This document shows, piece after piece, positions 1-11,362 of a stretch of DNA of 64,000 bases. This stretch comes from Diphasiastrum complanatum (taxonomy: Eukaryota > Streptophyta > Lycopodiopsida > Lycopodiales > Lycopodiaceae). Under the pieces are notes generated by a model that worked only from the letters and a program-made list of their open reading frames with translations, did not search any database and was not told the DNA's origin. Each line of letters begins with the position of its first letter. Positions within the stretch are counted from its first letter, which is position 1. The position numbers and the translations under genes were made by a program. The stretch covers positions 48,370,996 through 48,434,995 of the forward strand of contig CM055108.1 in assembly GCA_029204225.1 (NCBI GenBank), in the 5' to 3' direction.

Positions 1-439
1 GTGGAAGAAGCATAATAGAGAGTGTGTGTGGAAGAGGTCGATAAATGTAGTCTTGCAGTAGCAGACACATATTATCATACCAAAGTTTCAGTACTAGCAA
101 TAGCTAGTCACAGGTAAGAGAGATACCTCTCTTACCTCCATGCACTGATCTAGGAAATAGACAGCGCTTTCAAAGAGAATCATAAGCTGTATACTTGAAT
201 TTGTTAATATATTGCTCTATGTGTGTGCAATATCTGAATACTTTGTGTTGCTTATTCAATTCAATGGTAGATATACTTTCGCTGTCATCTAACATTATCT
301 ACTATTCATAATTTAACATCAAATTAGTAGTAGATAGAATATGTTCTGTGATGCGTAGTCGAGTGTTTGGGATCTTGTAAGGGCTTCCACACAAAAGAAA
401 ATTAAAAGACAGAAAATTGTTCGCGATAAAGAAGACGAA
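1..439. other. No recognisable gene; flank of copia A
   Basis: No coding match on either strand. The minus-strand frame that follows the copia A protease decays near position 480, and the rest is AT-rich. A perfect 10-bp inverted repeat with a 4-nt loop lies at 113-136 (arms GGTAAGAGAG and CTCTCTTACC). Confidence 0.5.
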
Positions 440-1737
440 GTGAGGACGAACACGAATCAGTCCAATGCACGCGCTCCCGCGACACTGATAACAAGTCTTT
501 TTGTAGTGTCGGTACATATAGGACATCGTCCAATTTTTGATCTCTGCCATTGGCGCTCGCCAACGCACTCCAGTTCCACTTATTTCATGCCTTGATCCAT
601 CTCTGAGGATTGTGTATCTTGATGAATCAATTTCTTGGAAGTCTGCAATGATCTGTCTGGTTGTAACAAAATGTGAGGTTGCGCTAGAATCATAAATGAC
701 TTCTTGGAAGTCGATTGAGGAAGTAGCACATACATCTGTGCATAGATAAGTAATTGAGTTTTCACTTGCTCGTTCGTTAGCCATCTTTGAGGATTCTGGT
801 TCCTCTACATGTGATGTGCTATTGGAGCTTTCTTTTCTGCTCTGATATTTCTTGTTCCTTGGATTATCGTTGCAATCCATGGCTGCATGTTCCTTCTTGT
901 GACAATGTATGCAGTCGATTTTTGGGTTCAGCCAACATCGGCCGACTATGTGGCCTTTATGTCTGCATCTGTTACATGTCTTTTTGTCATTGTTTCGTTG
1001 CTTGCTCTTGTTCCTTCCTTTGATCTGTCTTCTTGATCTCCCTGTTTCTGTTGACTTCGGTCCTGGCTTCTTGTCGACTCCCTCTTAGGATAAGCCTTCT
1101 TCTTCGACTGGTCTTTGTTGTTGTAAAGAGCTTGATCAGAGTCGATTGTGTCATCATAGTATTCTCTAGCTTCAACTTCTTCCTTGATGTCGATGACTGC
1201 TTTGTCGAAGGTCATGTCAGGATCTTTAGCTAGTAGGATTATGGTAGTCTGGAAATATCTTGGTAAAGAACGTAGTAGGTAGCTGAGCTACTTCTCTTGT
1301 GAGACTACATGCTCTATTCTAGCATTGTGTAATGACGAGAATAGGTTCTTCATTTTTTTGATGAAGCTGGTGAGATCCTTGCCATCCCATCTTAGATAGG
1401 TGAGTTGATCTTCTAGATGCATAATTTGATTTTGTGACTTGGTCTGAAATCTGGTTGTGAGTGCATCCACATTTCTCTAGCATTAAAGATTGAAGCAAGG
1501 TCAAGGGTAATGTTGTCTTCGAGAGGAGATGATAGCTACTACTTTATCGTTCTTCTCCTTCCACTCTTGAAGTCTCTTGCTTGTGCTGGCTGGCATCTCT
1601 TCGGTGCCATCAACCCATGGCCATAACGCTTCTCCTCTAAGTATGAGTGAAGTCTTTCCCTTCCAGGCCAATAAATTTGACCCATCTGCTTCAAGCACTA
1701 TGCAGATCTTTGATTGAATGCTCTGTATGAAAGCCAT
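440..1737 (-). pseudogene. Ty1/copia element A: gag and protease remnant
   Basis: Reading on the minus strand from ATG 1737, the frame starts as a copia gag (MAFIQSIQSK..., then LLAWKGKTSLILRGEALW). It continues in other frames with the gag middle (LEDQLTYLRWDGKDLTSFIK at about 1290-1430). Near 895-960 there are two CX2CX4HX4C zinc knuckles, CNRCRHKGHIVGRC and CIHCHKKEHAAMDC. The aspartic protease follows: IYDSSATSHFV carries Ser in place of the usual Gly of DSGAT. After one frameshift comes the stretch DVLYVPTLQKDLLSVS. At least three frameshifts and the altered protease loop make it a relic. Pol does not follow it; pol lies upstream, on the far side of the LTR at 1884-2650. Confidence 0.85.
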
Positions 1738-1751
1738 GGTCTCAGCGATGA

Positions 1752-1879
1752 GGCTCTGATACCACTGATGGTGTGAGTCACCTTCGGTTTATTGTAAATC
1801 TTTGACGTCGCTAGCTCAGATACCAATGATGTGTGAATTGTCTCTCCGATGACCGAGCAATCAGGTTGCTCTGATACCA
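1752..1879 (-). promoter_or_regulatory. Primer-binding site of copia A, present in three copies
   Basis: TGGTATCAGAGC, complementary to the 3' end of initiator-Met tRNA, occurs on the minus strand at 1868-1879, again with one mismatch at 1814-1825 (TGGTATCTGAGC), and again at 1752-1764. Each is preceded by a CACA..TCA(G/T) string resembling the LTR end, so the LTR-end plus primer-site unit seems to have been duplicated in tandem (spacing about 54-61 bp). Which copy was the used site cannot be told. Confidence 0.75.
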
Positions 1880-1883
1880 CTGA

Positions 1884-2650
1884 TGTGAAGCCAGTGATTA
1901 GCCTTTGTCGTGGACATCGGAGACTTCAATCACTTCGAAGTCTAGTTGGTTGAGATTCACCGATATGAGTTCAGATGGAGCCGATCTGTCGGACAAAGCT
2001 ACTGTTTCATTTCGTGATCAAAGATCCTCCGAGCTACATATTTAGTAATCATGACACACAGCTCAAGACGAGATGCACAATAATAGAGTGACTGAATTAT
2101 CAGTTTTAGTTTAGAGTGAATTTGTCAGTGTCTCGCTCGTTGGCAGAATGACATTCTACTCTTTCACTGTGTTCTGCTCGTTGGCAGACTTTCATGCACA
2201 ACTATGGTGTCTTTTCTTTCTTACTCTATTCACTACATCTCTCTCTGTCTCTTACATATCTCTATATTCACATTTATTATTATGATCCATAGAGGATTGT
2301 TTATACCTCCACTATGTGGAGTTTACAAGATAGCTAAACATTGAATTACATGACTAGTTAACGCTAATCAGCTAGTTAGTTAGTCTACTCATTTCAGCTG
2401 GGCGTGAAGCCCGTTGAGCAACCAGCTGGCAACGCGAAAGATTTTTCTTCGTCTATTTCGTAATCTCCCGTTTGCTTTCGTTCTTTTCGTTTCTTTTCGT
2501 AGTTTTTGTTTCACGTCCCTTTTGCAGTGACTGGCACGAATTGTTCTCGTTTGTGCTTTGAGTCAAAGTCATGTTGACTGTCGCGAATTGTTTGATCTTC
2601 GTGTCTTGTTCGTGCTGCGACAAAGTTGTAGGAGTTCACCATTTTTGACA
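1884..2650 (-). repeat. LTR of copia element A (single copy, internal)
   Basis: On the minus strand the purine tract AAGAGGGAG (2651-2659) is followed at 2650 by TGTCAAAAATGG, and the segment ends TTCACA at 1884, four bases before a primer-binding site. These are the expected 5' and 3' LTR termini (TG...CA), giving about 767 bp. As in other copia elements, the end of the pol frame runs into the LTR. No second copy of this LTR occurs in the window. It is flanked by pol on one side and gag on the other. If the primer site at 1752 is the original one, the LTR would extend to about 1769. Confidence 0.75.
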
Positions 2651-5368
2651 CTCCCTCTTGAACCTTGCAGCTTTGTTCGTTTAATCCAATTGCCTCTCTG
2701 TGCTTGGTAAAGAGTGGCTTGTTGAGCGGTTTTGTGAGGAGATCTGCAATCATATTTTTTGATTTTATGAACTGCACCCGGAGCTCTCCTTTCGAGATCA
2801 AATCTTGAATATGATGGTACTTCAGAGGAATGTGCTTCGTCTTTGAATGGAAGACAGGATCCTGGGACAAATATATGCCACTCTAAGAGTCCATCATCAT
2901 CGTGCTTAGCCCCTCTTGTGGTATCTCGATTGCCTCCAACATCATTTGCAGCCACACTACCTCATTCGCTACTTTTGAGGCTGTGACATATTCAGCTTCA
3001 CAAGAGGATTGAGCTACCAAGGTTTGCTTTTTGCATATCCAGCTGATTGCAGCTCCGCACACTATCGCACATCCTCTAGTAATGGACTTGATGTCATCTT
3101 TGCAGCTCGCCCAGCTCGCATCATTGTAGTGATGTAGCTCGAATCTTTTCTCTTCATTTCTAGCTCTGTAGGTTAATCCAACATTCTGGGTACCCTTCAG
3201 ATACTGTAGGATTCGTTTGGTCATTTTCCAATGTGCTAGACCAGGATTGGAACAGAATTGGCTCAATGCATAGACAGAGAAGGCCAGATCGGGTCTGGTA
3301 CAAATTGTTAAGTACATCAAACTACCGATTAAGTTTTGGTAGGGTATATCTGCCATCTTCTGTTCTTCCTCTTCTGTTTTTGGGCAATCTTGTTTCATGA
3401 GCTTGGCTCCAGCTATCATTGGTGTGGCTTTATCTACACAGTCCATCATGTGGTACTGCTTCAGCACTTTTCTGGCGTATTCTAACTGACTCAAGTGCAT
3501 TTCACCATTTGTTCGATCTTTTCTGATCTCCAGCCCTAGGCATTTTGTTGCTTCTCCAAGATCTGTGATTTCGTAGTTTTCAGGGATCTGACTCTTCATG
3601 TCTCTGGTCAACATCAAGGAATTTCCTATCATCAGCGAATCATGCACGAAGATGGTCAGTATCACAAAATCCTTTTCTACTCTTCTAATGTAGACATTAC
3701 AGTCTAGTTGAGTAGGATTGAAGTCTAGGGACTTCAGAAGACCATCAAGCTTTTTGTACCAGACTGGTGATGTTTTTTTTAGACCATAGATGCATCTCTG
3801 TAATCGACAACCATATTATCTGTTGTCGAGATCTTGATAGCCTTCAGGTTGCTTTATGAAAATTTCCTCCTCTAGATCTCCGTGGAGAAAGGTTGTTTTC
3901 ACGTCAATCTAGTTAATTTCCAGATCGTATTGTGGGGCGTATGCAAGGAGCAGCCTTATGATTGTCATCTTGACCATGGGCGAATATGTGTCGAAATAGT
4001 CGACACCATATCCTAGCGTGTCGCGAAAAGCCTTGCTTTGTAGCGGCCAATGGTGCCATCTGATTTCAGCTTCTTCTTGTACACCCATTTGCAGTCGACT
4101 ACCTTTTTGTTTTCTGGCAGTGGCTCTAACGTCCATGCCTCGTTTCGCCTCATCGACTTGGTCTCTTCTGACATTGCTTGTTTCCAGAATTCTCCCTCTG
4201 GACTCTAGATAGCTTCTTGGTATGTAGTTGGCCCTTCTATGAAGCTGCAGTACTCGAACTGCGTGTCTTCACTCCATTGAAGATTGTCAGAATAGTGGTC
4301 TAGAGGTCTTCTTTGTCTTGTTGACCTTCGAGGTTCGTTTTGTCGCTGCTCGAACATTTATTGTTCATGGAGTCGATCCTCTGTTTCCTGCTACTCTAGA
4401 GTCTGGGGTCCTGCATTCTGATTTGATGATTGTCCTCGATCTCCCTCTTGAATAGGTAGCAGTGTGAAGATCTCATGGCCTCTTTCGTCTTTCATTCCAG
4501 AGAATGTGGACTCGTCGAACATCACATCTCTGTTCGAAACAATTTTCTTCGTGGTTGGATCATAGAGTCTTTACACATGTGTTCCATTCGAGTAGCGGAC
4601 CATGATTGTTTGCTCGAATTTGTCGTCGAGCTTGTTTCTCTTTTTCTTTGAAATGTGCTTGTATGCTGCACATCCAAACACTCGTGCGTATGACAGATCA
4701 GGCTTTCTGTCTGTCCACATCTCATATGGTGTTTTGTCCTCCAGCGCTGTCGTTGTTGATCAGTTCTGCAGGTGTACTGCTATAGGTATTGCTTCAGCCC
4801 ATAATTGGCCTGGCAATTGAGCCTACGCCATCATGCATCTGGCTCCTTCGACTAGCGTTCTGTTTTTTCTTTCTGCTAACCGTTGTAATTTGGTGTGTAT
4901 GCAGGAGTGAACTGGTGTTCAATCCCTTGTTTTTCGTAGAATCTTGAGAATTCTGTGCTTTTGTATTCACCTCCATTGTTAGATTTGAGGATCTGTATTC
5001 TTTTTGAGGTGTGTGGCTTTGCGAATGCCACAAAACTCTTGAAAGAATCAAACACTTCAGATTTCTTCTTCAAGAAGTAGATCGTGGTCATTCGGTTGTA
5101 ATCATCTATGAACGTTAAAAAATATCTCGAACCTGAGAGCGAATCTATTTTCATCGGTCCACACACATCAGAGTGGACAAGGTTAAGAACTTCCTTGGCT
5201 CTTCTTCCTTCGTGTGTGAATGGATTCTGATGTTGCTTGCCTTTCTGACAAGCTTCGCAGAATTCAGCCTCGGGCCTTGATATTTTGAGACCTGTGACAA
5301 TGTCATTTGTGCTCATGTTGTACAAGCTCCGCATGTTCAGATGATACATTGTTGTAAAGCGGACACAG
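2638..5368 (-). pseudogene. Ty1/copia element A: integrase, reverse transcriptase, RNase H remnant
   Basis: Minus-strand order from 5368 down is as follows. The pre-integrase and zinc part is HLNMRSLYN and FCEACQKGKQ. The integrase core is LVHSDVCGPM, FIDDYNRMTTIYFLKKKSE and NNGGEYKS. The reverse transcriptase is VDYFDTYSPM, then a degraded middle. The RNase H is LMYLTICTRPDLAFSVYALS, EAEYVTASKVANE and SKTKHIPLKYHHIQDLISKG. The catalytic YVDD box reads FVHDSLMIG, so the first catalytic Asp is His. There is a stop at about 2883 and several frameshifts between 3665 and 4876. The 5' end is cut at 5384/5385 by the LTR of a gypsy element. Inactive copy. Confidence 0.9.
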
Positions 5369-5384
5369 GTGCACCAAGGTGCCC

Positions 5385-6252
5385 TGTAAGACTCTAAGGG
5401 GTGACATTCCCTAAAGGTCCCAAAGCGAGTTAGGAAGTCAAGGACTGAGCCTCCGACCTGTGGCGAGCCAATCAAGTAGTCGCAAGTCATGATCTAGCTC
5501 TGAAGCTCGAGTCATGGCCTAGTCAGGAAGCAAGTTGATTATGTCGCCGGGACGGCTCCCGGGACCCATGTTCGGGAGCCAGATTGATTCTGCCATGCTT
5601 GTCAGGCTTAATCAGCAAAATAAAAACTAAGTCCTAAAAAGCGTGCTTTACCAGAAAGCACTATATTTTAGGACAAAGAGGGTGCGCCAAATCACACCAG
5701 AACTATAGGGGGAGTCCGGCAGACAGAAACTTGTGCAGCTCAACCAGCGCCAGGTCTCAGCTCCCTCTACCAGCACGAGCCAGGCACAATGCCCAGCACG
5801 TGTTGGTGGCCCCGAGACCAGTCAATCTATGTATGAATGTAACCTCTTCCAAATTTAATAAAGTTGATCCTTGGGGATGATTATCATTTTGATTTCGCCT
5901 TCGGGACTGGTCCAAGTGGAAGGACCCTTAACACAACCTTTTTGCATCGTCGGCGCCTAAGGGTCCACGTCACCGACGTGTGGCTTGCCACTATGCCATT
6001 TGGTCAGTTTGGCGACCACTATGCCTTGAGTTCCATGTGTGGCTTGTCTTTGCCTTTGGTTACCTTTTGGGGACGGATTATCAGTTGGCTTTCGGGATGG
6101 TTGGAATTCCAGTTTTCTTAAGTTTGAATGGTTAAGCTTGTTACGTTTCTAAGTTGGCTTTTACGTAAGTGCATGATGGATGAATGTTAGATTTAAGCAC
6201 GTGTTGGAAAAACCGCTCAAGTCCCAGCGCCCTTTGAGACGCCGGTGCAACA
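5385..6252 (+). repeat. 5' LTR of Ty3/gypsy element A
   Basis: Begins TGTAAGACTC inside the copia A integrase and ends GCAACA two bases before a primer-binding site at 6255. It has a polyadenylation-type AATAAA at 5857. Length about 868 bp. The matching 3' LTR was not found in the window. Confidence 0.65.
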
Positions 6253-6254
6253 TG

Positions 6255-6964
6255 TGGTATCAGAGCCGACTAGCCGATCAGCTACGCAAGTCTCACAAGG
6301 AGGACCACTTTTTGGGATTTGTCAGGACAGTCGTTGTGCAAGGTGTTGTCCACAGTGTAAGCACGGGTGCGTCCACGGTCGGGGTGGTCGACAGAATGGG
6401 GGACTTGATGAGTCGATGTGCTGCCCTTGAGGTGTAAGCACGGTCAGTTCTCGCAGTTCGGGCCTGGCGCCGTCTGCACGTAGGACAGATGAGGCAAAGT
6501 GCTGCCTAGGTAGGTGAAAGCACGGTCTGTGCCTTGTGGGGTGTGGGGTGATATATTTGAACTGTATGGGTTAACCATTGATATAGAGATGCTGTTCGAA
6601 TTTGGGTGTAAAGCACGGGGGGTTAGCTGCCGGTGCGGGATAGTTGCCGATCGTTTAGCTATAAGGGCTATTGACCAGATTTGGTGGGACGTGACTGAGG
6701 CACTGTGTTGCTTAATGGTGAAAGCACGGATGGTTGGATGGATATTTCCCGTGGGCTAATTCTGTGATAGATTTGTGTGGGCGCGGCTAGGCAAAGGTTC
6801 TACGTCCGATCTCAAGGGGAATGTGAATTAAGAGGGATCCTTTGTTTAGCTTTGGTTGGTATGTTAGTTTGTGGTGTGCTTGCCTAGACCTGAATTATCC
6901 CTGACTACTTATTTTGATCCAGGTGATCTGATCTAGTTGGGAGTTGTGAGCGGAGCTTACATTT
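6255..6964 (+). other. Gypsy A primer-binding site and repetitive leader
   Basis: TGGTATCAGAGCC at 6255-6267 is an initiator-Met tRNA primer site. The 700-bp leader that follows has no gag. It contains a degenerate repeat built around GTGCTGCC...GTGAAAGCACGG, with AAGCACGG at 6359, 6436, 6518, 6611 and 6722. Gag therefore appears to be deleted between the leader and the protease. Confidence 0.65.
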
Positions 6965-8583
6965 GTGAGTGGACGACACACAAGTATGGAAAGAAACTTC
7001 CATGGGGCAACTCCCAAGACTGGTTCAAGATTGTTATTCTTATCAGGGAAGATCACGGGGAGGAAGTCAGATTTAATGATCGACTCCGGAGCTTCACATA
7101 ACTATAACTCAAGGAGCGTAGTGGAACAATTCAGCTTGCCGACTAGGAATGTTACATCTACTCTCAAGGTAGAAACAACGAAGGGAGCACTAGACGCAGA
7201 CAAAGCGACATTGAACACCGCGGTGCAGATTGGAAGATGGAAGGCTAAACTTAGCTTTATGATTTTAGAGGTGGATGCCTTCGATGTGATTTTGGGCCTC
7301 CCTTGGTTAAATGAACACTGTATCGCAGTTTTGGGTAGGAGCTCAAACTTGGTCCTCTTGGATTACAAGGGACAAATCTGCGTGACAAAAGCCCTGTCCG
7401 GTGGAAATGCTAAGGGTACCGATATTGAACAAAATCTGGTTGCAGCATTAGCGATGAAAAGAATGGCAAAAGGGAAAAGATCAAAGTGCTTTCTTTGCAT
7501 CTGTCGAGAAGTCCCGGAAGGAAAAAGTGTGTGACAAGAAAACTTGCCAAAAGAAGTGGCAGATCTGCTAGAAGAATTTAGCGATGTGTTTCCGGAGGAA
7601 CTCCCAACTAAGCTACCTCCTCGAAGACCAATGGACCATAAAATTGAGTTGGTACCAGGAACGGAACCAACTTCACAAGCACCCTATAGAATGTCACAAG
7701 AGGAGTTGGCAGAACTGAAACGACAACTTGGTGAATTGATAGACAAAGGTTTTATTAGACCTAGTGCTTCACCTTTTGGAGCCCCAGTGTTGTTCGTGGA
7801 AAAGGCGGACAAAACTCTTCGAATGTGTGTGGATTACCGCATGCTTAACAGTACCATCAAGAACAAGTACCCCATGCCTAGAATTGATGACCTGTTCGAC
7901 CAGCTCAAACATGCCAAATATTTTAGCCGAATAGATCTCAAATCCGGATATCATCAAATTCAAATAGCTAAAGGTGATGAGCACAAAATGACGTTTCGAA
8001 CACGGTACGGGAGTCACGACTTCCTGGTGATGCCATTCGGTCTAACAAACGCACCAGCCACTTTTTGCACGTTGATGAACAATATTTTTCAAGACTGCCT
8101 AGATGAATTTGTCATTGTGTACATCGATGACATATTAGTATTTAGCCGAAGCCTCAACGATCACATTAAACATTTAAGGACAGTTCTCCAATGACTGAGG
8201 AGGAACTGCTTGTTCGCAAAAAGAGAGAAATGTCAGTTTGTGGTGGAGGAAGTTGATTTCCTTGGACATGCTATAGGCTACGGATGGATTCGAATGGATC
8301 CTAAGAAGATCAAGGCTACCTTGGATTGGCTAGCACCTAAAACGGTTCATGGCATCAAATCCTTTGTGGGGCTATGTAATTTTTACAGCAGATTCATTGA
8401 GGCATTTAGCAAAATTGTGGCACCGTTGTTGGAGCAGACAAAGACTCGTCTAAAAATGACATGGACACCGGAATGTGAAGTAGCGTTCCAAGAACTAAAG
8501 CGACGGAACACTCAAGAATCCATTCTTGCCCTACCGGACTTTAGCAAACCTTTTGAAATACATACAGATGCGTCAAACTTTGC
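6965..8583 (+). pseudogene. Ty3/gypsy element A: protease and reverse transcriptase (first part)
   Basis: The aspartic protease has MIDSGASHNYNSRSVV. A stop at 7532 and a short gap precede the reverse transcriptase. That part carries [20 protein letters not shown], the intact catalytic [11 protein letters not shown] (about 8120-8150), a stop at 8192, then VDFLGHAIGYG and FVGLCNFYSRFI. The frame ends abruptly at the start of RNase H (IHTDASNFA), where foreign repeat sequence begins. RNase H resumes at 14318 with GAVLMQE, so this is one pol gene split by about 5.7 kb. The stops make it non-functional. Confidence 0.9.
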
Positions 8584-8738
8584 TTAATTCAAAGGCCCAA
8601 GTCTATTTTACTTTATTTACAACTTAAGTTCGCGTGCTCATTGGGCCATGGGCTTATACACATAGGATGCCATGCCCTCGCAACACATTTTATTGGACTA
8701 TTTTATTTAACTACACTTTGTCGGGAATACTCCCAACA
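8584..8738 (-). repeat. Fragment of repeat Z (minus-strand LTR)
   Basis: Closely matches 21188-21340. Read on the minus strand it starts with TGTTGGGAGTATTCC, as an LTR would, and contains several AATAAA-like strings. It is followed directly by ATTGG (8739-8743), the target duplication also seen at the other side of the Z copy at 20918-20922. The left part is missing, cut at the junction with gypsy A. Confidence 0.6.
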
Positions 8739-9772
8739 ATTGGTATGTCCATATGAAGTCTTTTTGGATGAGTTTTTTGGGTACAGTTTTTCAGTTGAGG
8801 CCTCGTCTATTTCTAGATTTGTTGCTATTGTTTTTATGCATCATGTTTTTTTAGATGATGCATTGATTTCTTGGAGCTTTTGGAGCTTTTGGCATGCTGC
8901 TCTTCTCGTGATAGGGGCCTTGAAGGTACCGTGTGCCATTGCTACTTCTCATTCATGGGCCTTATGGATACCTTGGGCTTTTGACCATGCTGGTGCACGT
9001 TTCTCCATTTTAGGTATCCTTTGTCAGGATGATCTCTTTATGATCCATGTTTCTTGGCATATCGCTTGCTTTTCCATGCTATTAGAGTGTGCCTGTCATC
9101 CTGCTTATGTTCCTACTCCTTGGTGCTAGTCTTTCGATGCTGCTATCTTTTCTTGGGGCACCTATATCACTGAGTTTGCACATATGGTTGATGGTTATGT
9201 GTATGATGTGGCTATTCGTGATGAGTGTCCATCTCTTTTCTAGTTTTCTTATTGGCTTCATGTTGCTGATGCAGTTATACCTTCTTAGGCTTTTTGGATA
9301 CCTTGGTATGATGTCCCTATCTTTTGGGCTGATCCTCTACTATCTTGGGCATTACAGATACCTTGGCAATCCTGGATGCTGCTTGATCTTCTTCTCGTTC
9401 CTTGGCATTCCTGGTTGTTCCATATTGCTTGGTTTCAGATGACGTGACCGAGATGTTCCCTTCGTCGCCATGATGTTGAACTGTTCTCTTTCTTACCAGC
9501 TGCCATTCACCAGTTCACCTTCACCATAGTCGATGTTGCCGACAGATTCAGTTTTTGGTCCAGTTGGATGGTCGTCCTGTTGAGGAGGCCACATGGGAGT
9601 CTATTGATGTCTTTTATCACACACCATCACTTGCGGATCAGGATCGTGCTCTTGCTGCACTTGTTGATTCCTCTACATCATATGTTGCTCTAGTTGTTGA
9701 TGCACCAGGGCTTGCTGCTGTTTGATCCAGTTTCTTTTTGGCAGTTGGGTGTTTTTTTTTTGTGTCGGGAAG
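8739..9772 (+). repeat. LARD-like family copy 1: internal 3' part
   Basis: Over 1 kb it matches 18032-19072 with scattered substitutions. Open frames exist (for example 8641-9129) but resemble no protein family I know, and a stop at about 9127 in this copy is a Trp codon in copy 2. Probably non-coding internal sequence of a non-autonomous LTR element. It ends with a weak purine tract (GGGAAGAG) before the LTR. Confidence 0.6.
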
Positions 9773-10203
9773 AGTTATGGACTTGGCTCATTACATTCGC
9801 CGCATCCATTTACATTTATGCATAAGCAGGCCTTGGACCCTTTTTATTCATTAGTGACACTTAGACTATATGGTTGGCCTTTGGCCTTATTATTCATTAT
9901 TAGGCCATTTGGACATATGACTGGAGAGTGGGGGCCTTCTTGGAGGGCACACTATTACCCCTCCAAGTTGGGCCCTAGCCACTGGAAGCTTACTTTTAGG
10001 GCTTTCTCTTGGCTATAAGTAGAAAAAATGTGTCATTTGTTATTTAGCTGATGATACTGATCTCTCTCTGTAGTTTTCTTAACCTCTCTCTTTCCTACTT
10101 TCTGAGGCTAAGTCTTGCTTATGTGCTACTTTCATAGCTTAAGTCTTTCTTATGTGATGCTTTCATAGCTTAGCTCTAGATCAGCTGTGGCTCCATTCGT
10201 AAC
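9773..10203 (+). repeat. LTR of LARD-like family, copy 1
   Basis: Matches 19073-19512 nearly throughout. It follows a purine-rich tract, contains a TATA-like GGCTATAAG at about 10011, and ends CCATTCGTAAC. The terminal TG/CA are not perfect, so the exact ends are inferred from the purine tract and the primer-site position of copy 2. It joins directly to Tat-like coding sequence at about 10207. Confidence 0.55.
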
Positions 10204-10206
10204 TAT

Positions 10207-11362
10207 ACGTCTATCACATTTCCATTGAACGTGCTGAATGCGGCTTGGATATCAATGGGACCCATACCAGAACTGACTGAAAATCAACTCATTCATGTGA
10301 GTCACACTTTGACTTATGATGACAATGTAGAACTTACTGATGAGCAGATTCTAAATCACATGGATCCTACCAGATCTGGGGTACGTAATATTCCTGATGA
10401 ACCAACAATAAAACCGCCAAAAGTAGCTATATTGAAGGTAGGCAAGATTACAGGAGCTATGACGAAGAAACAAGCTAAGCAACATTATAATATGGTCCTG
10501 AAATGGAAAAATCCACCTCAGAAGGTTGATTCTAAGAGTGTGCCACCTTTACTGGATAAAGGCAAAGGGAAAGTCAAGGATGATTCTTCAAGTCAGAGTT
10601 CTCGCAAGACATCATTGTCTAGGAAAAAACATTAGCTTCTGCACCGATACTACGTGCTCCAGATTGGACAATTGAATTTCATGTTCACACTGATGCCTCG
10701 AAATACGCTATTGGATCAGTGTTGATGCAGCCAGGCGAATACAAGAAAGACTATCCCATACAATTTGCAAGCAGAGAACTTATAGATTCAAAAAAAAACT
10801 ATTTGACAATGGAACGTGAAGTGTTGGCCATGATTTTTTCTGTACGAAAATTTCAACATTATCTTATAGAAATGCACTTTGCATTTTATACGAATCACCA
10901 ACCGTTGCTTTACTTGGTAAACAAGACATGTAGTACAGGGCACATTGCAAGATGGTTACTCTTATTGACCGAATTTGATTTTCAAGTTGTAGTTCGCAAG
11001 GGTAAACATCATTATCTAGTCGACCATGTTTCAAGAATCAAATATGTGCCAGTTAATACTGAAATGAGTGATGAACTATCAGATGTTGCGTTATTCTATG
11101 TTGAAGCAGTACTTGAGTGGGTAGCGGATATTATTGAGTATCTAATGTTAGGTCAACCTAATGACTCCCTGAAAAAAGTACAAAAGAGACAATTGATTCA
11201 TAAGGCTCAACCTTATCAATTGAGTGCGGGACAATTGTATCGTCGCAGGATGGATGATATTCTTCAAAGATGCGTTTTACCGCATGAAGTACCTGAATTA
11301 ATCATGTTTTCACATGATGGAATGGGCGGAGGACATTTTTCTACAGATATCATTGTTTGCAA
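10207..11362 (+). pseudogene. Tat-like Ty3/gypsy, copy 1: PR-RT linker, RNase H and start of integrase
   Basis: The first part (NVLNAAWISMGPIPE, then LTDEQILNHMDP and AKQHYNMVLKW) matches the segment between protease and reverse transcriptase of the minus-strand element at 27487-28089. At about 10635 it jumps straight to RNase H (APILRAPDW, VHTDASKYAIG, then REVLAMIFSVRKFQHYL). The entire reverse transcriptase is therefore deleted. The frame then runs into the zinc-binding start of integrase (HDGMGGGHFSTDI) and is cut at 11362 by a solo LTR. Confidence 0.85.

Noticed and set aside
6405-6440. Hammerhead-ribozyme-like TGATGAG in the gypsy A leader
   Set aside because: The needed GAAA and stem partners are not at the proper distance.
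8641-9442. Overlapping plus-strand frames as host genes
   Set aside because: They lie in LARD-like repeat sequence also present at 18-19 kb and match no protein family.
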